Position numbers and translations under genes: made by a program. Shown here piece by piece: positions 63,786 through 64,000 of a DNA stretch of 64,000 nt. The stretch is from Desulfobacteraceae bacterium (lineage in GTDB: Bacteria; Desulfobacterota; Desulfobacteria; Desulfobacterales; Desulfobacteraceae). Location of the stretch: contig JADGEQ010000007.1 in NCBI GenBank assembly GCA_016744295.1, positions 62,001 to 126,000 on the forward strand, given 5' to 3'. Under the pieces are notes generated by a model that was given only the letters and a program-made list of their open reading frames with translations, was not told the origin of the DNA and made no database searches. Numbering within the stretch: position 1 is the stretch's first letter; the number at the start of each line of letters is the position of its first letter.

Positions 63786-64000
63786 ATGGCAACACAGGAA
63801 TTTAAAGGAAAGACTTTCGACATAGATGAAGACGGCTTTCTTCTTGATTACAATCTTTATTGTGACGAGTGGGTAGACTATGTTAAAGGACAGGAAGGAA
63901 TTGAGGAACTGGGTGACGAGCATTGGCAGTTGATCAAAGTTCTTCAGGACTACTACGAAAAAAATGGTATCGCTCCCATGGTTCGTGTTCTATCCAAACT
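63786..64000 (+). CDS. dsrC: DsrC/TusE-family sulfur-carrier protein (runs off right edge)
   Basis: The first 71 residues of a DsrC/TusE protein: FKGKTFDIDEDGFLLDYNLY, EHWQLIKVLQDYYEKNGIAPMVRVLSKL are the family core. In full DsrC the C-terminal arm with two Cys carries sulfite-derived sulfur as a trisulfide; that part lies outside the window, so DsrC versus TusE/RspA-like variants cannot be told apart. The ATG has a TTGGAGGAAA site. It follows the Flx-like genes by 167 bases with its own promoter. Confidence 0.9.
   Translation, partial: MATQEFKGKTFDIDEDGFLLDYNLYCDEWVDYVKGQEGIEELGDEHWQLIKVLQDYYEKNGIAPMVRVLSK

Noticed and set aside
1..64000. CRISPR arrays, tRNA/rRNA genes, prophage or complete IS elements
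   Set aside because: No regular spaced repeats, tRNA-like cloverleaf, rRNA sequence, integrase or intact transposase frame was seen on either strand.

Overview
The window looks like a chromosomal segment of an anaerobic, sulfate-reducing deltaproteobacterium of the Desulfobacteraceae/Desulfobacterales type. This rests on gene content: a DsrC/TusE-family gene at the right edge, an Hdr/Flx-type flavin and iron-sulfur cluster with two in-frame UGA (selenocysteine) codons, a selenium-handling gene set (YedE, TusA-like, DUF3343), acetate/propionate activation genes beside a solute symporter, and many sensor kinases. No tRNA, rRNA, CRISPR array or intact insertion sequence was seen. Both edges cut genes: dnaG on the left and dsrC/tusE on the right.

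Layout. 0-11 kb: housekeeping and motility genes: dnaG (partial), hisB, a DadA-like oxidase, a cold-shock protein, a peptide-transporter SBP/ATPase pair without permeases, motA-motB-PilZ, a DinB polymerase fused to an acylphosphatase, and an LUD-domain protein. 11-24 kb: a short-chain acid module: acetyl-CoA synthetase, propionyl-CoA synthetase-like protein, SSS symporter with a 28-residue companion, a strong terminator, then a membrane sensor/DEDDh exonuclease fusion, a LemA-like protein, a cNMP/CBS/DUF294 protein and a receiver-kinase. 24-36 kb (minus strand): envelope genes (DUF374 acyltransferase, DUF748/AsmA-like, MltF-like, UbiD-like, PNPOx-like, M48 peptidase) and a hybrid kinase. 36-47 kb (plus strand): MurJ, sirtuin, a decayed kinase fragment, a NapH-like ferredoxin, KdsD, phosphofructokinase, then a kinase with an N-terminal Rossmann domain, an NtrC-type regulator and a two-receiver regulator behind a very good sigma-54 promoter. 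47-54 kb (minus strand): the selenium/sulfur-carrier operon, a PBP-activator lipoprotein and miaA.

The most striking part is 54.1-64.0 kb. One operon behind a clear sigma-70 promoter encodes a short HdrA N-terminal selenoprotein, NuoE- and NuoF-like proteins, a 1084-residue fusion of a NuoG-type N-terminus with HdrA-type modules, an MvhD/FlxD selenoprotein, and three Fe-S/flavin proteins resembling FlxC, AsrA and AsrB. dsrC/tusE follows with its own promoter. The short selenoprotein carries just the piece (Rossmann start, Cys/Sec motif, first 4Fe-4S motif) that the first HdrA module of the fusion lacks, so HdrA seems split and rebuilt around an NADH-dehydrogenase module. No HdrB/HdrC or hydrogenase gene is present. 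The inferred role is a soluble NAD(P)H/ferredoxin electron-bifurcating or confurcating complex, perhaps delivering electrons to DsrC. The selenium operon 4 kb upstream fits with use of selenocysteine in this complex.
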